Source: Pseudorhodoplanes sp. (GTDB lineage Bacteria > Pseudomonadota > Alphaproteobacteria > Rhizobiales > Xanthobacteraceae). From it: a stretch of DNA of 64,000 nt. The notes below the pieces were generated by a model. That model worked only from the letters and a program-made list of their open reading frames with translations. It was not told the DNA's origin and did no database searches. Position 1 is the stretch's first letter, and every line of letters starts with the position of its first letter. The stretch lies in NCBI GenBank assembly GCA_032027085.1, contig JAVSMS010000001.1, forward strand, positions 1,628,332 through 1,692,331, written 5' to 3'. This document shows, piece after piece, positions 43,544-52,546 of this stretch. The position numbers were made by a program, and so were the translations under genes.

Positions 43544-43930
43544 ATGTTCAATAGGTTCAACCTTCTGACGACTTTCTTTCTTTGTCTTGCCGTGTTTTCG
43601 AGCGGAAACACTGCGTCAGCATCATCCGTCCCGACCAAACCAGAAGCGGCACCAGTAAATGCGACGGCCATAGCAACTCCGGACGAGTTCTCCTCATCCT
43701 GGCGTGGGCGACGGAATACGGCGATTGCCCTTGGCATTGCTGCCGGCGTTCTCGGAGCGGCCGCTTTCGGTGCGTACCCCTACTACTATCCGTATCCCTA
43801 TTATGGGTATTATGGGCCAGCCTATCCCTATTATGGACCTGCCGCCGTCCATGTTCGGCCACGCAAGGTTCGCTGCTGGGTCTATGATCCTTATCGCGGC
43901 GTGCGGTACCGGACCTATTGCTACCGTTAG
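43544..43930 (+). CDS. Exported Tyr/Pro/Gly-rich small protein
   Basis: A 128-residue protein. The N-terminal hydrophobic stretch (LLTTFFLCLAVFSSGNTASA) is a likely signal peptide. A second hydrophobic segment (TAIALGIAAGVLGAAAFGAY) precedes a repeat of YPYY and GYYG units at about 80-105. The last part holds RCWVYDPYRGVRYRTYCYR, with two cysteines. It resembles small envelope proteins common in Hyphomicrobiales, whose function is unknown. Confidence 0.75.
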   Translation: MFNRFNLLTTFFLCLAVFSSGNTASASSVPTKPEAAPVNATAIATPDEFSSSWRGRRNTAIALGIAAGVLGAAAFGAYPYYYPYPYYGYYGPAYPYYGPAAVHVRPRKVRCWVYDPYRGVRYRTYCYR

Positions 43931-43993
43931 TCAGCAAAACATGAGCTGCTGCCGGTTTTCAGCCGGCTGCAGGCTTTTGCCGAGAGCTGATTG

Positions 43994-44661
43994 TCAACCC
44001 TTGATGCAGATCACCGGCTTGAGGCGCGCCACACGCCGTGCGAGGCCGGCGTGTTCGGCCGCTGCCACAACAGCACCGACATCCTTGTAGGCGCCCGGCG
44101 CTTCCTCGGCGACGCCACGCGTTGATGGGCTCCTGATCAGAATTCCCTCCGACGCGAGATCATCGATGATTTTGCGTCCGCTCCACTGCTTGAGCGCAGC
44201 ATGACGCGACAGCGCACGCCCGGCCCCGTGGCAGGCCGACGAAAAGGCTTTTCGCTCGCTGCTTTCCGCGCCCACCATAATATATGAGCCGGTGCCCATG
44301 CTGCCGCCGACTTTCTGACGGGAACGATGTCAGCGATTGACAGGCCCGTCAGCATCGTGCGCACGCCACATGAAATATCGAAGCCGACGCCGCCCGCGGA
44401 AACAACGCCGCCTTGCTCGGCGTCGAAGGCCGCAACGCCGCCAATCGGAAATCCATAGCCCCAATGAGCATCCGGCATGACGTAGCAGGCTTGCACGATT
44501 CCCGGCAGCTTGGTGACATTTACAGCCTGCTCATAGACCTTGTCATCCATATCGCGAATGAGATCCGCGTCGGCATAAAGGATCGCCGGCACACGCATCG
44601 CTCCGTGCGGTTCGATCTGCCATGTGTATTCATCAATGCGGTTGAAGCGGGCAAAATCCAT
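43994..44661 (-). pseudogene. rtcB: RtcB RNA ligase gene with large internal deletion
   Basis: The first roughly 120 residues are a normal RtcB N-terminus ([38 protein letters not shown]). Near 44310 the frame jumps to a C-terminal segment ([24 protein letters not shown]; ending PVICIKG) in another frame. RtcB is usually 400-480 residues, so roughly 200 or more central residues, including most metal ligands and the nucleotide-binding histidine region, are missing. It lies 12 bases downstream of archease. Confidence 0.88.
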
Positions 44662-44673
44662 CGCCGTTCTCCG

Positions 44674-45153
44674 CTAAACATCCACGATGCAGCCAGCGCT
44701 CCATCGGCCATCGGCGTCTTGTGCAACCTTCAGCGCCGTGTAGGTGGCACCTTTCGGCTCACAGGCCGGAGCATGTCGTGCCACGTCCACGGGCTCGCCC
44801 CACAGCGTACCCCTGAGCCGCTCGCCGTTGATCGTGACGTCAAATCGGCCAAATAGCGCTTTACCAACTGCCATTTCATAGATGATCGCGTTCAGCCATT
44901 CGACAAACAAAAGCTCAAGATCAGGCGCTTCGCAGGCCACCTTCACCGCCACACGCGGCTCCACCGGCGCGTGCGTAACCACCGCCATCAGCGCCAACGC
45001 TGCATGCTCAAACGCTTCCGCGGGAGTTGCACCCCATCCGCGCACGCCGATATCAGCATCATGCGGAAACAGCTCCCACCGCGACCCGCCTTCTTGGTCC
45101 GGGGTGAAGCCGTTTATGGCACCCGTCTCGCCCATATCGATATATGGATGCAC
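44674..45153 (-). CDS. Archease (RtcB cofactor)
   Basis: A 159-residue protein with FPHDADIGVRGWGATPAEAF at the N-terminus, LELLFVEWLNAIIYEM in the middle and CIVDV at the C-terminus, all archease hallmarks. Archease speeds guanylation of RtcB and keeps it cycling. The frame is intact although the neighbouring rtcB is deleted. It starts two bases after the small gene at 45156-45386. Confidence 0.92.
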   Translation of the reverse strand: MHPYIDMGETGAINGFTPDQEGGSRWELFPHDADIGVRGWGATPAEAFEHAALALMAVVTHAPVEPRVAVKVACEAPDLELLFVEWLNAIIYEMAVGKALFGRFDVTINGERLRGTLWGEPVDVARHAPACEPKGATYTALKVAQDADGRWSAGCIVDV

Positions 45154-45155
45154 AG

Positions 45156-45386
45156 CTAACGCGTATATTCGGCTTCGTCCTCATCCATCGCAAGTATGTC
45201 AACAATTTGCGCCGCCGCCTCACTGAGCTGATATCCGTCCTTCGCCAAGATATCGCTGTCACCTGCGAGCCACATGGCAGCCGCTTCAAGATCGACGAGC
45301 GACGGTTTCAGCGCCAGAATCTCAATAATTTTATTATCGTCGATGTCGCCGAGCACGGCTTTGATTTCGTCCCGAGTGACAGTCAT
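45156..45386 (-). CDS. Small hypothetical acidic protein
   Basis: A 76-residue acidic protein (TRDEIKAVLGDIDDNKIIEI; DILAMDEDEAEYTR). It is helical by appearance, with no recognised domain. It is the first gene of the minus-strand unit with archease and rtcB and has a FixK-type box 86 bases upstream. Confidence 0.72.
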   Translation of the reverse strand: MTVTRDEIKAVLGDIDDNKIIEILALKPSLVDLEAAAMWLAGDSDILAKDGYQLSEAAAQIVDILAMDEDEAEYTR

Positions 45387-45471
45387 GGTGAAAACCTCAC
45401 TCCTTGGATACGCATGCTGTGTTTAAGACAGCCTAAGTATCAATTTCTTCCAACAATGGGCCGCATCGGCC

Positions 45472-45485
45472 TTGATTTGCCTCAA
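45472..45485. promoter_or_regulatory. FixK/FNR-type box upstream of the archease operon
   Basis: TTGATTTGCCTCAA matches TTGA-N6-TCAA. It lies between the capA stop and the small gene starting at 45386, in the upstream region of the minus-strand archease/rtcB unit. Confidence 0.62.
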
Positions 45486-45521
45486 TCGTTCCTTGCGGGA
45501 TTGGTCGTTCGGTGTCCTATC

Positions 45522-46637
45522 TCATTGATCTGCCAGCCAGGCTACGGCCAAGCGACTCTCTCCAGTGGTTGCTACACTAGTGCCGAAGGGGCGGCTTTCG
45601 CGATCCAGCGTCTGCCATACCCAGTCGACATCCTCGCGCGACGGGCGAACAAGCCGGAATTGCCGGATCTGAAGAGGAACAATTTCAAGCGCCGCCAGCT
45701 TCCCGCTTCCTGGCTCAAGGTCCACGAAATACATCAGCGCGAGATCATCGCGGTATTGCTCGTATGCCGAAATACCCTCGTAATCGTTCAGAAAATCGCC
45801 GCAGCCATACAGGATCAAACGTCCACGATAGACTTCAATCCCCTTGGCGTGATGCGAAGAATGGCCGTGAACGACGGACACCTTCCCGTCATCAATCAAC
45901 GCATGGGCGAAACACTGCTGCTCTCGCGGAATGTCGTAGCCCCAATTAAGCCCCCAATGAATAGAGACAACAACAATATCACCGGGCCGTCGCGCCTGCG
46001 CAATTTGCTCGCAGAGCCGCACGGCGCTCGCCTCCGACAGGTCCGCCAAGAAATTGACACCAGGGACATTTGATGTCGCGGCCCAACTGCGCGGCACTCC
46101 GCTCTCCGGCAAAGCCAGTGAAATCACCAGCACGCGCCCCTTACCGGAGATGCCGATAACCGCTGGTGCAGCTGCGTCCCGCAAATTGCGCCCTGCACCC
46201 GCTGTCTTGATCTGCAGCCGCTCCAGCCTCCTCAAAGTGTCGATCAGGCCGGCCCGGCCCCAGTCGAGCACATGATTGTTTGCGAGCACGCAGCAATCGA
46301 TGCCGAAAACGGAAAGACATTCCGCGTTTTCGGGGCTCATGCGGTAATTGATTCCCTTTGGCGCAAAATCCTCGCATCGTGTAATACTGGTTTCGAGATT
46401 GATGATGCGCGCATCCGGCCGACTGCTTTTTAATTCGTCGAGCGCCGTGCCCCAGATATATGACGGCGCGACGCCTCTCGGAATCGAACCATGCGCAGCT
46501 TCGGTGAGTTCCACATAATCGAGCGCCGACTGTACATAGCTTTCGTGCAGACGTGGATCGCAGGGACACGGCAGCACCTGATCAACCCCTCGGCCCGTCA
46601 TGACGTCACCGCAGAGAAACAAGCGAATGCGCTGCAT
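45522..46637 (-). CDS. CapA-family (poly-gamma-glutamate synthesis-like) metallophosphatase
   Basis: A 371-residue protein of the PGA_cap family. It shows LFLCGDVMTGRGVD at the start, INLETSIT, VLANNHVLDWG, VVSIHWGLNW and VHGHSSHHAKG, the metal-binding pattern of calcineurin-like CapA proteins. It lacks an obvious signal peptide. Such proteins occur outside capsule loci as phosphatase-like enzymes of unknown substrate. It is 20 bases downstream of the YbhB-like gene on the same strand. Confidence 0.88.
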   Translation of the reverse strand: MQRIRLFLCGDVMTGRGVDQVLPCPCDPRLHESYVQSALDYVELTEAAHGSIPRGVAPSYIWGTALDELKSSRPDARIINLETSITRCEDFAPKGINYRMSPENAECLSVFGIDCCVLANNHVLDWGRAGLIDTLRRLERLQIKTAGAGRNLRDAAAPAVIGISGKGRVLVISLALPESGVPRSWAATSNVPGVNFLADLSEASAVRLCEQIAQARRPGDIVVVSIHWGLNWGYDIPREQQCFAHALIDDGKVSVVHGHSSHHAKGIEVYRGRLILYGCGDFLNDYEGISAYEQYRDDLALMYFVDLEPGSGKLAALEIVPLQIRQFRLVRPSREDVDWVWQTLDRESRPFGTSVATTGESRLAVAWLADQ

Positions 46638-46657
46638 CGCAAGCCCCCGGCGACAAG

Positions 46658-47116
46658 CTATCGCTTATAAGTACCGACGAGGACGGCCTCGGCGAGCACA
46701 TACTTGTGCGCTTCCCGCGCGACGTCACGGCAGGTCGCATGGCCGCGCAAATTGAGGTGATCGACCGACAGCGCCAGCAGGCGGAAGTGATAGCGGTGCG
46801 CCCCGTGCCCATGCGGCGGACAGGGCCCGCCATAGCCGGGCCGATGAAAATCGTTGATCACCTGCTTCAAGCCCTGCCCGCCCGCATGTGCCGAGGCGTT
46901 CGCCAACAGCGCCGTCTGCGTCGCCGGGATGTCGTAAGCCGCCCAGTGATGCCAAGTTCCCGCAGGCGCGTCCGGATCGTCGCAGAGCAGCACGAAGCTG
47001 CGGGTTTCCTGCGGCGCACCGCTCCATTCCAGCGGTGGCGACAGATCCTCTCCATCGCAAGTGAAATCGCGCGGGATCGCGGCGCGGGCGGCAAAGGCAC
47101 TCGAGCTGAGTAACAT
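46658..47116 (-). CDS. YbhB/YbcL (PEBP, Raf-kinase-inhibitor-like) protein
   Basis: A 152-residue protein from the ATG at 47116. PEBP motifs are FTCDGEDLSPPLEWSGAP, CDDPDAPAGTWHHWAAYDIP and GPCPPHGHGAHRYHF. The bacterial family's function is unclear. It heads the ybhB-capA unit and diverges from the RNase Z-like gene across a FixK-type box. Confidence 0.92.
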   Translation of the reverse strand: MLLSSSAFAARAAIPRDFTCDGEDLSPPLEWSGAPQETRSFVLLCDDPDAPAGTWHHWAAYDIPATQTALLANASAHAGGQGLKQVINDFHRPGYGGPCPPHGHGAHRYHFRLLALSVDHLNLRGHATCRDVAREAHKYVLAEAVLVGTYKR

Positions 47117-47164
47117 GACACAACTCCTAGCAATTGAAGTTTGCCGCCTTCCCCGCCGCATGGA

Positions 47165-47178
47165 TTGATATGGGTCAA
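47165..47178. promoter_or_regulatory. FixK/FNR-type box in the YbhB / RNase Z-like divergent region
   Basis: TTGATATGGGTCAA matches TTGA-N6-TCAA. It lies 49 bases from the minus-strand start at 47116 and 52 bases from the plus-strand start at 47230, so it could act on both. Confidence 0.67.
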
Positions 47179-47229
47179 GATCGCATGTGAATGTCCGGAC
47201 GTAGTCTTGGTTCACCTGGAGCTTTTACC

Positions 47230-48249
47230 ATGCGCGCCCTGCTCCATTCCACGCTCGTGAACGGGCGGACCGGCGATCCGGCGCTTTATATCGAAACGCT
47301 GTTCGAGCAGGGTGCGATCCTGTTCGATCTCGGCGATATTTCAGCGCTGCCGCCGCGCAAGATCCTCCGCCTGGAGCACGTCTTCGTCTCCCACACCCAT
47401 ATCGATCACTTTGTCGGCTTCGACCAGATGTTGCGCGTATTGGTGGGCCGGGAAAAACGGCTCAGCTTGTACGGCCCCGATGGTTTTATCACGCATGTCC
47501 GCCATAAGCTGCACGCCTATCATTGGAATCTCGTTGACCGCTATTCCAGTGACCTCGTTTTCATGGTCACGGAAATTGACGCGTCATTTTCCACGCGGAC
47601 AGTGCAGTTCCGCTTCAAAACCGGCTTTGCCGAGGAAGCGATAAGCAAGGGCCGGCTCACCTCCGGTATCGCGCACCAGGAGGCAGGCTTCCGTGTCTCC
47701 GCTACGGTGCTCGAACACGGGACGCTGTGTCTTGCATTCGCCGTGGAGGAAGACGCCCATATCAACGTCTGGAAGAATCGCCTCGCGGAGCTCGGCCTGC
47801 CGGTTGGCCCCTGGCTGCGCGTGCTCAAGCGTGCGGTGATCGAGAACAGATCCGATGATTATCTGCTTCGCATCACAATCCGCGGCACGCCGCCGTGCGA
47901 CATGCCGCTTGGGGCGCTGCGCAGCGCGGTCACGGTTACGCCGGGGCAAAAGGTCGCTTACGTCACTGACGCGGCCGACACCAAAACAAATCGCGATGCG
48001 ATCATCGCGTTGGCGCGGAATGCCGACATTCTGTTCATCGAGGCAGCCTTCGCAGCAGAAGACACTGAACTTGCAGCCGAGCGCGCGCATTTGACCACGA
48101 CGGCCGCCGGTGAGATTGCGCGTGCAGCCGATGTACGGCGTGTCGAGGCGTTTCATTTCTCACCCCGCTACGCCGGGCAGGACGAGCGGATGCTGAACGA
48201 GGTCCGCGCGGCGTTTGCCGACTCACCCTGCGCAGGCAGCGTTGCGTGA
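47230..48249 (+). CDS. RNase Z-like metallo-beta-lactamase-fold hydrolase
   Basis: A 339-residue protein from the ATG at 47230, with GGAG about nine bases upstream. The metal site VSHTHIDHFVGFD, the strand TVLEHGTLCLAFAVEE, VAYVTDAADT and the C-terminal FHFSPRY give the MBL fold of the RNase Z/ElaC type. Whether it processes tRNA 3' ends is unknown; long divergent members may act on other RNAs. It fits the RNA-repair theme of the island (RtcB, archease). Confidence 0.87.
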   Translation: MRALLHSTLVNGRTGDPALYIETLFEQGAILFDLGDISALPPRKILRLEHVFVSHTHIDHFVGFDQMLRVLVGREKRLSLYGPDGFITHVRHKLHAYHWNLVDRYSSDLVFMVTEIDASFSTRTVQFRFKTGFAEEAISKGRLTSGIAHQEAGFRVSATVLEHGTLCLAFAVEEDAHINVWKNRLAELGLPVGPWLRVLKRAVIENRSDDYLLRITIRGTPPCDMPLGALRSAVTVTPGQKVAYVTDAADTKTNRDAIIALARNADILFIEAAFAAEDTELAAERAHLTTTAAGEIARAADVRRVEAFHFSPRYAGQDERMLNEVRAAFADSPCAGSVA

Positions 48250-48334
48250 AAGGCTGGGCTACACCGCATTGCAGGCGCTGAACGAGTTCTTGCTAATTAT
48301 CGCCTGCTCCGGGCCCGACCAATCCCGCGAGTGT

Positions 48335-48624
48335 CGCACGAGCGCAAGTTAGATATCTGGGCCTGCTCGATCGCAACGGCATCGCGGGTGCCGTCCTGGT
48401 TCAGCCGAGCTTCCTCGGCACGGACAACAGCGCCCTGATCGAGGCGACCGCGGAGGCACCAGACCGGCTTGTCGGCGTCGCCGTCCTTTCGCCGATTGCA
48501 ACACTCGCCGAAATGAAGACATTCGCGCCGCTGGCATCGGCAAAGAAAATTGATCGACCGTCGCTTACCCAACCACCATTCTCGTGCTCACGGCCAACCG
48601 ACAGCGCCGTCTCATTGCATTGAA
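48335..48624 (+). pseudogene. Amidohydrolase fragment
   Basis: One plus-strand frame without a start codon encodes a segment typical of TIM-barrel amidohydrolases: RYLGLLDRNGIAGAVLVQPS, then FLGTDNSALIEATAEAPDRL and VGVAVLSPIATLAEM. The frame then continues into unrelated sequence to a stop near 48622. Both ends of the family are missing, so this is a relic. It fills most of the gap between the island and the urate genes. Confidence 0.65.
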
Positions 48625-48716
48625 CCTGACGCGATTCAATTGAGTCGGACTTACAAGTCCCCGCAGACTGGTGCCGCATGCGCACCCGACACGTCCGCCG
48701 GCCGCACTCCCTAAAT

Positions 48717-49553
48717 CTAGATCTGGCTCTGCAGCTTTAGCCGCGGGTGCCGATTGACATCCTTGTAAAGCAGGTAGCGGAAGCGGCCTGGACCTCCGGC
48801 GTAGCAGGCCTGCGGGCAGAAAGCGCGCAGCCACATGAAATCGCCGGCCTCGACCTCGACCCAATCCTTGTTCAGGCGATAGACCGCCTTGCCTTCGAGC
48901 ACATAGAGACCGTGCTCCATGACATGGGTTTCCTCGAAGGGGATCGAGGCGCCCGGCTCAAAGGTGACAATGGTGACATGCATGTCATGCCGCAGATCCT
49001 TCGGGTCCACGAAACGCGTGGTCGCCCATCGTCCCTCAGTGCCGGGCATGGGGTCAGGCGCAATCTGCATCTCGTTGGTGACAAGCACCGGCGGTGCGGA
49101 GAGCCCGGCGGCGGGTTCATAGTGTTTGCGGATCCAATGAAAGCGCGCCGCTGTCTCCTGCAGATTGCGCAGCGACCAGGCCGTCGCTGGTGGCAGATAG
49201 GCGAAGCCGCCGGGCGCCATGACGTACTTGTTGCCGGCGGCTGACAGCTCGATCTGGCCCTCCATGACGAACAGCGCGGCTTCCGCATGCGCGTCAGGCT
49301 CGGGCCGGTCGCTTCCGCCGCGCGGACCAACTTCCATGATGTATTGTGAGAATGTCTCGGCGAAACCCGACATCGGACGCGCAATGATCCAGGCGCGCGT
49401 CTCCTCCCAATGCGGCAGGCAGCTCGTGACGATGTCGCGCATCACTCCTTTTGGGATCACCGCGTAGGCTTCGGTGAAGACCGCGCGGCCGGTCATCAGC
49501 TCGGTCTGCGCCGGGTGGCCTCCATGGGGGGCGTAATAGCTCCGATCGCTCAT
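48717..49553 (-). CDS. allE: (S)-ureidoglycine aminohydrolase
   Basis: A 278-residue bicupin from the ATG at 49553, with AAGGA upstream. It releases ammonia from ureidoglycine to give ureidoglycolate in purine breakdown. Signatures are YYAPHGGHPAQTELMTGRA at the start, the second cupin GASIPFEETHVMEHGLYVLE and WLRAFCPQACYAGG. It is 18 bases downstream of allA and acts just before it in the pathway. Confidence 0.93.
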   Translation of the reverse strand: MSDRSYYAPHGGHPAQTELMTGRAVFTEAYAVIPKGVMRDIVTSCLPHWEETRAWIIARPMSGFAETFSQYIMEVGPRGGSDRPEPDAHAEAALFVMEGQIELSAAGNKYVMAPGGFAYLPPATAWSLRNLQETAARFHWIRKHYEPAAGLSAPPVLVTNEMQIAPDPMPGTEGRWATTRFVDPKDLRHDMHVTIVTFEPGASIPFEETHVMEHGLYVLEGKAVYRLNKDWVEVEAGDFMWLRAFCPQACYAGGPGRFRYLLYKDVNRHPRLKLQSQI

Positions 49554-49570
49554 CACTTTGTTTCCTTGCA

Positions 49571-50068
49571 TCAAGTTTGCGGCACGAGGTGCAACATCTG
49601 CTCCGCGTCGAGCCATATCTCCTGCAGATTGCGTCCCGGCCCCGCGCGATCGACGACGATGAATCGCTCGTTGTCGGTCATGACCAGCAGCGGATGGTGC
49701 CAGACGCCTTTCGCGTAGTTCACGCCCTGCCAGCCGGTCGCGAGAAAGGCGCGGTAACTATCCCGGTCAGCAGGATCGGTGCATACCAGCACCAGCCAGG
49801 GCGCCTCCTGCAGGGGAAAGAAGAGCTGCGTTCCAAGCGGATGGCGCTCCATCATGCTGATGGCGATAGGCCGTGGCCGCGCACGCGCGGTGAACAGCGA
49901 TATGTTGACCGACCCGCCCTCGTCCGTAACGTCGATTTTTGCCAGATCGTTGACGCGGCGGGCAAACCCTTGATTGATGTCGATCCATTCGGCCCCTTCC
50001 GCATCGACAACATCGCCGAAGCCCGCGAAGGCTGCTCTGGTCAGCGGCTCAATGTCGATCGTTTGCAT
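49571..50068 (-). CDS. allA: Ureidoglycolate lyase
   Basis: A 165-residue protein from the ATG at 50068. It splits ureidoglycolate to glyoxylate and urea. Family motifs are PLTRAAFAGFGDVV, NISLFTARARP, MMERHPLGTQLFFPL and GVNYAKGVWHHPLL. It lies between puuD and allE in the same minus-strand unit. Confidence 0.94.
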   Translation of the reverse strand: MQTIDIEPLTRAAFAGFGDVVDAEGAEWIDINQGFARRVNDLAKIDVTDEGGSVNISLFTARARPRPIAISMMERHPLGTQLFFPLQEAPWLVLVCTDPADRDSYRAFLATGWQGVNYAKGVWHHPLLVMTDNERFIVVDRAGPGRNLQEIWLDAEQMLHLVPQT

Positions 50069-50176
50069 GCGAACTCGGCGTTTCATCCCTTCTGCACCCT
50101 AACCGCGGATTCGCAGCTTTGCCAACGAGACTGCAAAGCTCGCACTTCGTCGCGGGCCGTCTGCAGGATGCCGATG

Positions 50177-51466
50177 CTATTGGATGGCACCATTCCCGTG
50201 AATACTGATTGCGTCCCGCACCTGCGCTTGCCGGTTTTCGGCAGACGCGCCGCGGAGCCATGCGGCAACAGCCTGCCGCTCCTCGACCGGCATCTCGGTG
50301 ATGTTGTTGGGCGGCATCGCATGCGTGAGAACCGCATGCAGCCATATGGCCTGGGCCTGGCGCCGGATCGCCTCTTCGGAATCGAGAATGACCCCTTTCG
50401 GGGCGACGTGGATGCCGTCCCAGGCTGGTTCTGCCGCATGGCACATGGAACAACGGCTGACGATGATGTCCACGACCGGCGCCGGCGGCGCAGATAACGA
50501 ACTGGCCGTCTTCGACTGAACGATGCGCCGCAAATCGAAATAGTCGCGTGCCAAGGGAGAAACCGCGATCACAGCCGCCACCGCGGCGCCCATGGCCAGG
50601 GCGGCCGCACCAAGTGCCCACCAGGGCGACCGCGCATGATCGGCATGCCGGATATTGTAGAAGTGACGAATCAGCGCCCCCGCAATCAGCACCAGCGCCA
50701 CAAGCAGCGGGATCAGCGCCGCGTTTGCGTAGGTCGTCGGATAGTGGTTCGACAACATGAGGAACAGGACCGGCAGCGTCAGATAATTGTTGTGCGTCGA
50801 GCGCTGCTTGGCCTGCTTGCCGAGCGCAGGGTTGGGGGAACGGCCGGCCACCAGATCCGCGATCACCTTTTTCTGGTTCGGGATGATGATGAAGAAAACA
50901 TTGGCGGTCATCAGCGTGGCCATGAGCGCGCCGGTATGGATCAGCGCGCCGCGGCCGGAAAAGACCGAAGCAAAGCCCCAGCTCGCAGCGACCATAAACG
51001 CAAATCCGATTCCTGCCAGTACGGCGTCATTCTTTCCCAGCGCGGATTTGCAGAGGACGTCATAGGCCAGCCACCCGACGGCAAGCGATCCGATGCCGAT
51101 GAGGCCGGCGACGACTGGTGTCAGTTGCATGACGGAGGGATCGATCAAATAGAGCGACGACTGGCCGTAATAAATCCAGACCAAAAGGAAGAACCCGGAT
51201 ATCCAGGTCCAGTAGGACTGCCATCTGTGCCAGGTCAGCTCCTCCGGTATACGTTCCGGTGCGACCAGATACTTTTTCATTTCGTAGAAGCCGCCGCCGT
51301 GGACCTGCCAGGCCACACCTCCCACCTGCGCCGGAAGCTCGGACGCTTTGCGCAGCGAGGCGTCGAGATGCATGAAGAAGAACGAGGATCCGATCCACGC
51401 GATAGCGGTGATCACGTGCAGCCACCGTAGCAGCAGCCCGCCCCATTCCAGCACATAAGCGTCCAT
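50177..51466 (-). CDS. puuD: Membrane-bound urate hydroxylase PuuD with C-terminal cytochrome c
   Basis: A 429-residue protein. The N-terminal urate-oxidase domain begins with LLRWLHVITAIAWIGSSFFF and has about eight membrane helices. The C-terminal 100 residues contain one haem-c site, CSMCHAAEPAWDGI. PuuD oxidises urate to 5-hydroxyisourate and passes electrons to the respiratory chain rather than to oxygen directly. GGAGG lies upstream of the ATG. It diverges from the LysR gene. Confidence 0.94.
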   Translation of the reverse strand: MDAYVLEWGGLLLRWLHVITAIAWIGSSFFFMHLDASLRKASELPAQVGGVAWQVHGGGFYEMKKYLVAPERIPEELTWHRWQSYWTWISGFFLLVWIYYGQSSLYLIDPSVMQLTPVVAGLIGIGSLAVGWLAYDVLCKSALGKNDAVLAGIGFAFMVAASWGFASVFSGRGALIHTGALMATLMTANVFFIIIPNQKKVIADLVAGRSPNPALGKQAKQRSTHNNYLTLPVLFLMLSNHYPTTYANAALIPLLVALVLIAGALIRHFYNIRHADHARSPWWALGAAALAMGAAVAAVIAVSPLARDYFDLRRIVQSKTASSLSAPPAPVVDIIVSRCSMCHAAEPAWDGIHVAPKGVILDSEEAIRRQAQAIWLHAVLTHAMPPNNITEMPVEERQAVAAWLRGASAENRQAQVRDAISIHGNGAIQ

Positions 51467-51529
51467 GCGCCTTTCCTCCGCAGTCCTTTCAGCCTAGTCA
51501 GGAACGCGCCCCTTGGCCCCCCTTGAAAT

Positions 51530-51555
51530 CGAGAATATTTTCAAAATAATTCGAG
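51530..51555. promoter_or_regulatory. A+T-rich palindrome in the puuD/lysR divergent region
   Basis: CGAGAATATTTT and AAAATAATTCGAG form a near-perfect inverted repeat around a single C, 16 bases before the LysR start. It is a good candidate for the LysR binding site that controls both directions. Confidence 0.55.
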
Positions 51556-51570
51556 CAATTGGAGGCGGCA

Positions 51571-52491
51571 ATGTCAGCGGCCCTTGAAAGCATCCGGGTA
51601 TTCATGCGGGTGATGGACAGCGGAAGCTTTTCCGCAGCCGCGCGCACGCTGCGCATGTCCGCAGCCGTCGTGAGCTATCGCATAAAGGTCCTGGAGGACC
51701 ATCTCGGCTGCCGTCTGTTCATCCGGACCACGCGGCGAATGAGTCCAACCGAGGCCGGCCGCATATTCTACGAACGGTGCCTCGACGTCGTGGAAGCGAT
51801 GGAACGCGCCGAGGCAAGCGTGGCGGAAACTGGCGCCAGGCCGCGCGGAACCCTGAAGGTAACGGCGCCGCTCGGCCTCGGCCGGCGGATTGTCGGGCCG
51901 ATGGTCGCAGATTTCCGGACGCGCTATCCGGAAACTCAAGTCTGGCTGCGGTTGTCCGATCATCTCCTCGACCTTGTCCAGGAATCCGTCGACGTGGCGA
52001 TCCGCATGTCGCAATTGCAGGATTCCAGCATGACGCTGCGCAAGATCGCCGATGTGGAACGCATTCTTTGCGCAGCTCCGAGCTATCTCGAGCGGCATGG
52101 CACGCCAAAAACGCCCGACGATCTGTTGCAGCATGTCTGCCTGCTGCTCCGCTTTCCCGGATCTCAGCAATTCCGGTGGACGCTGACAGCCAGAAAGAAG
52201 ACCGTAACATTACCGGTCTCCGGACCGATCGACGCCGATGACGGTGACGTGCTGACGGAATGGGCACTCGCCGGTCAAGGCATCGCGCTCAAACCGGTCT
52301 TTGAAATTGCCGAGCATCTGGCGACGGGACGGCTTGTCCCGGTCCTGCGCGACTATCGGCCTCAATCAGCCACGCTCGGCGTGCTCTATCCCAGCCGCCG
52401 GATGCTGCCAAAGCGCGTCAAGTCATTTGTCGACACGACCGTCGAACGTCTGCGCGCGCACGTCAAAGAGCAACTGCAGATGTGGCGCTGA
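51571..52491 (+). CDS. LysR-family regulator of the urate cluster
   Basis: A 306-residue protein from the ATG at 51571, with GGAGG five bases upstream. The N-terminal winged helix-turn-helix is GSFSAAARTLRMSAAVVSYR, and the C-terminal substrate-binding domain follows from about 90. It is divergent from puuD, so it probably regulates the urate genes. The inducer is likely a purine or a breakdown product, by context only. Confidence 0.92.
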   Translation: MSAALESIRVFMRVMDSGSFSAAARTLRMSAAVVSYRIKVLEDHLGCRLFIRTTRRMSPTEAGRIFYERCLDVVEAMERAEASVAETGARPRGTLKVTAPLGLGRRIVGPMVADFRTRYPETQVWLRLSDHLLDLVQESVDVAIRMSQLQDSSMTLRKIADVERILCAAPSYLERHGTPKTPDDLLQHVCLLLRFPGSQQFRWTLTARKKTVTLPVSGPIDADDGDVLTEWALAGQGIALKPVFEIAEHLATGRLVPVLRDYRPQSATLGVLYPSRRMLPKRVKSFVDTTVERLRAHVKEQLQMWR

Positions 52492-52546
52492 ACGCAACGG
52501 CACGCGGTCGGCAGACAGGCCGACCGCGTGCCGCCACCGGTCCAGC

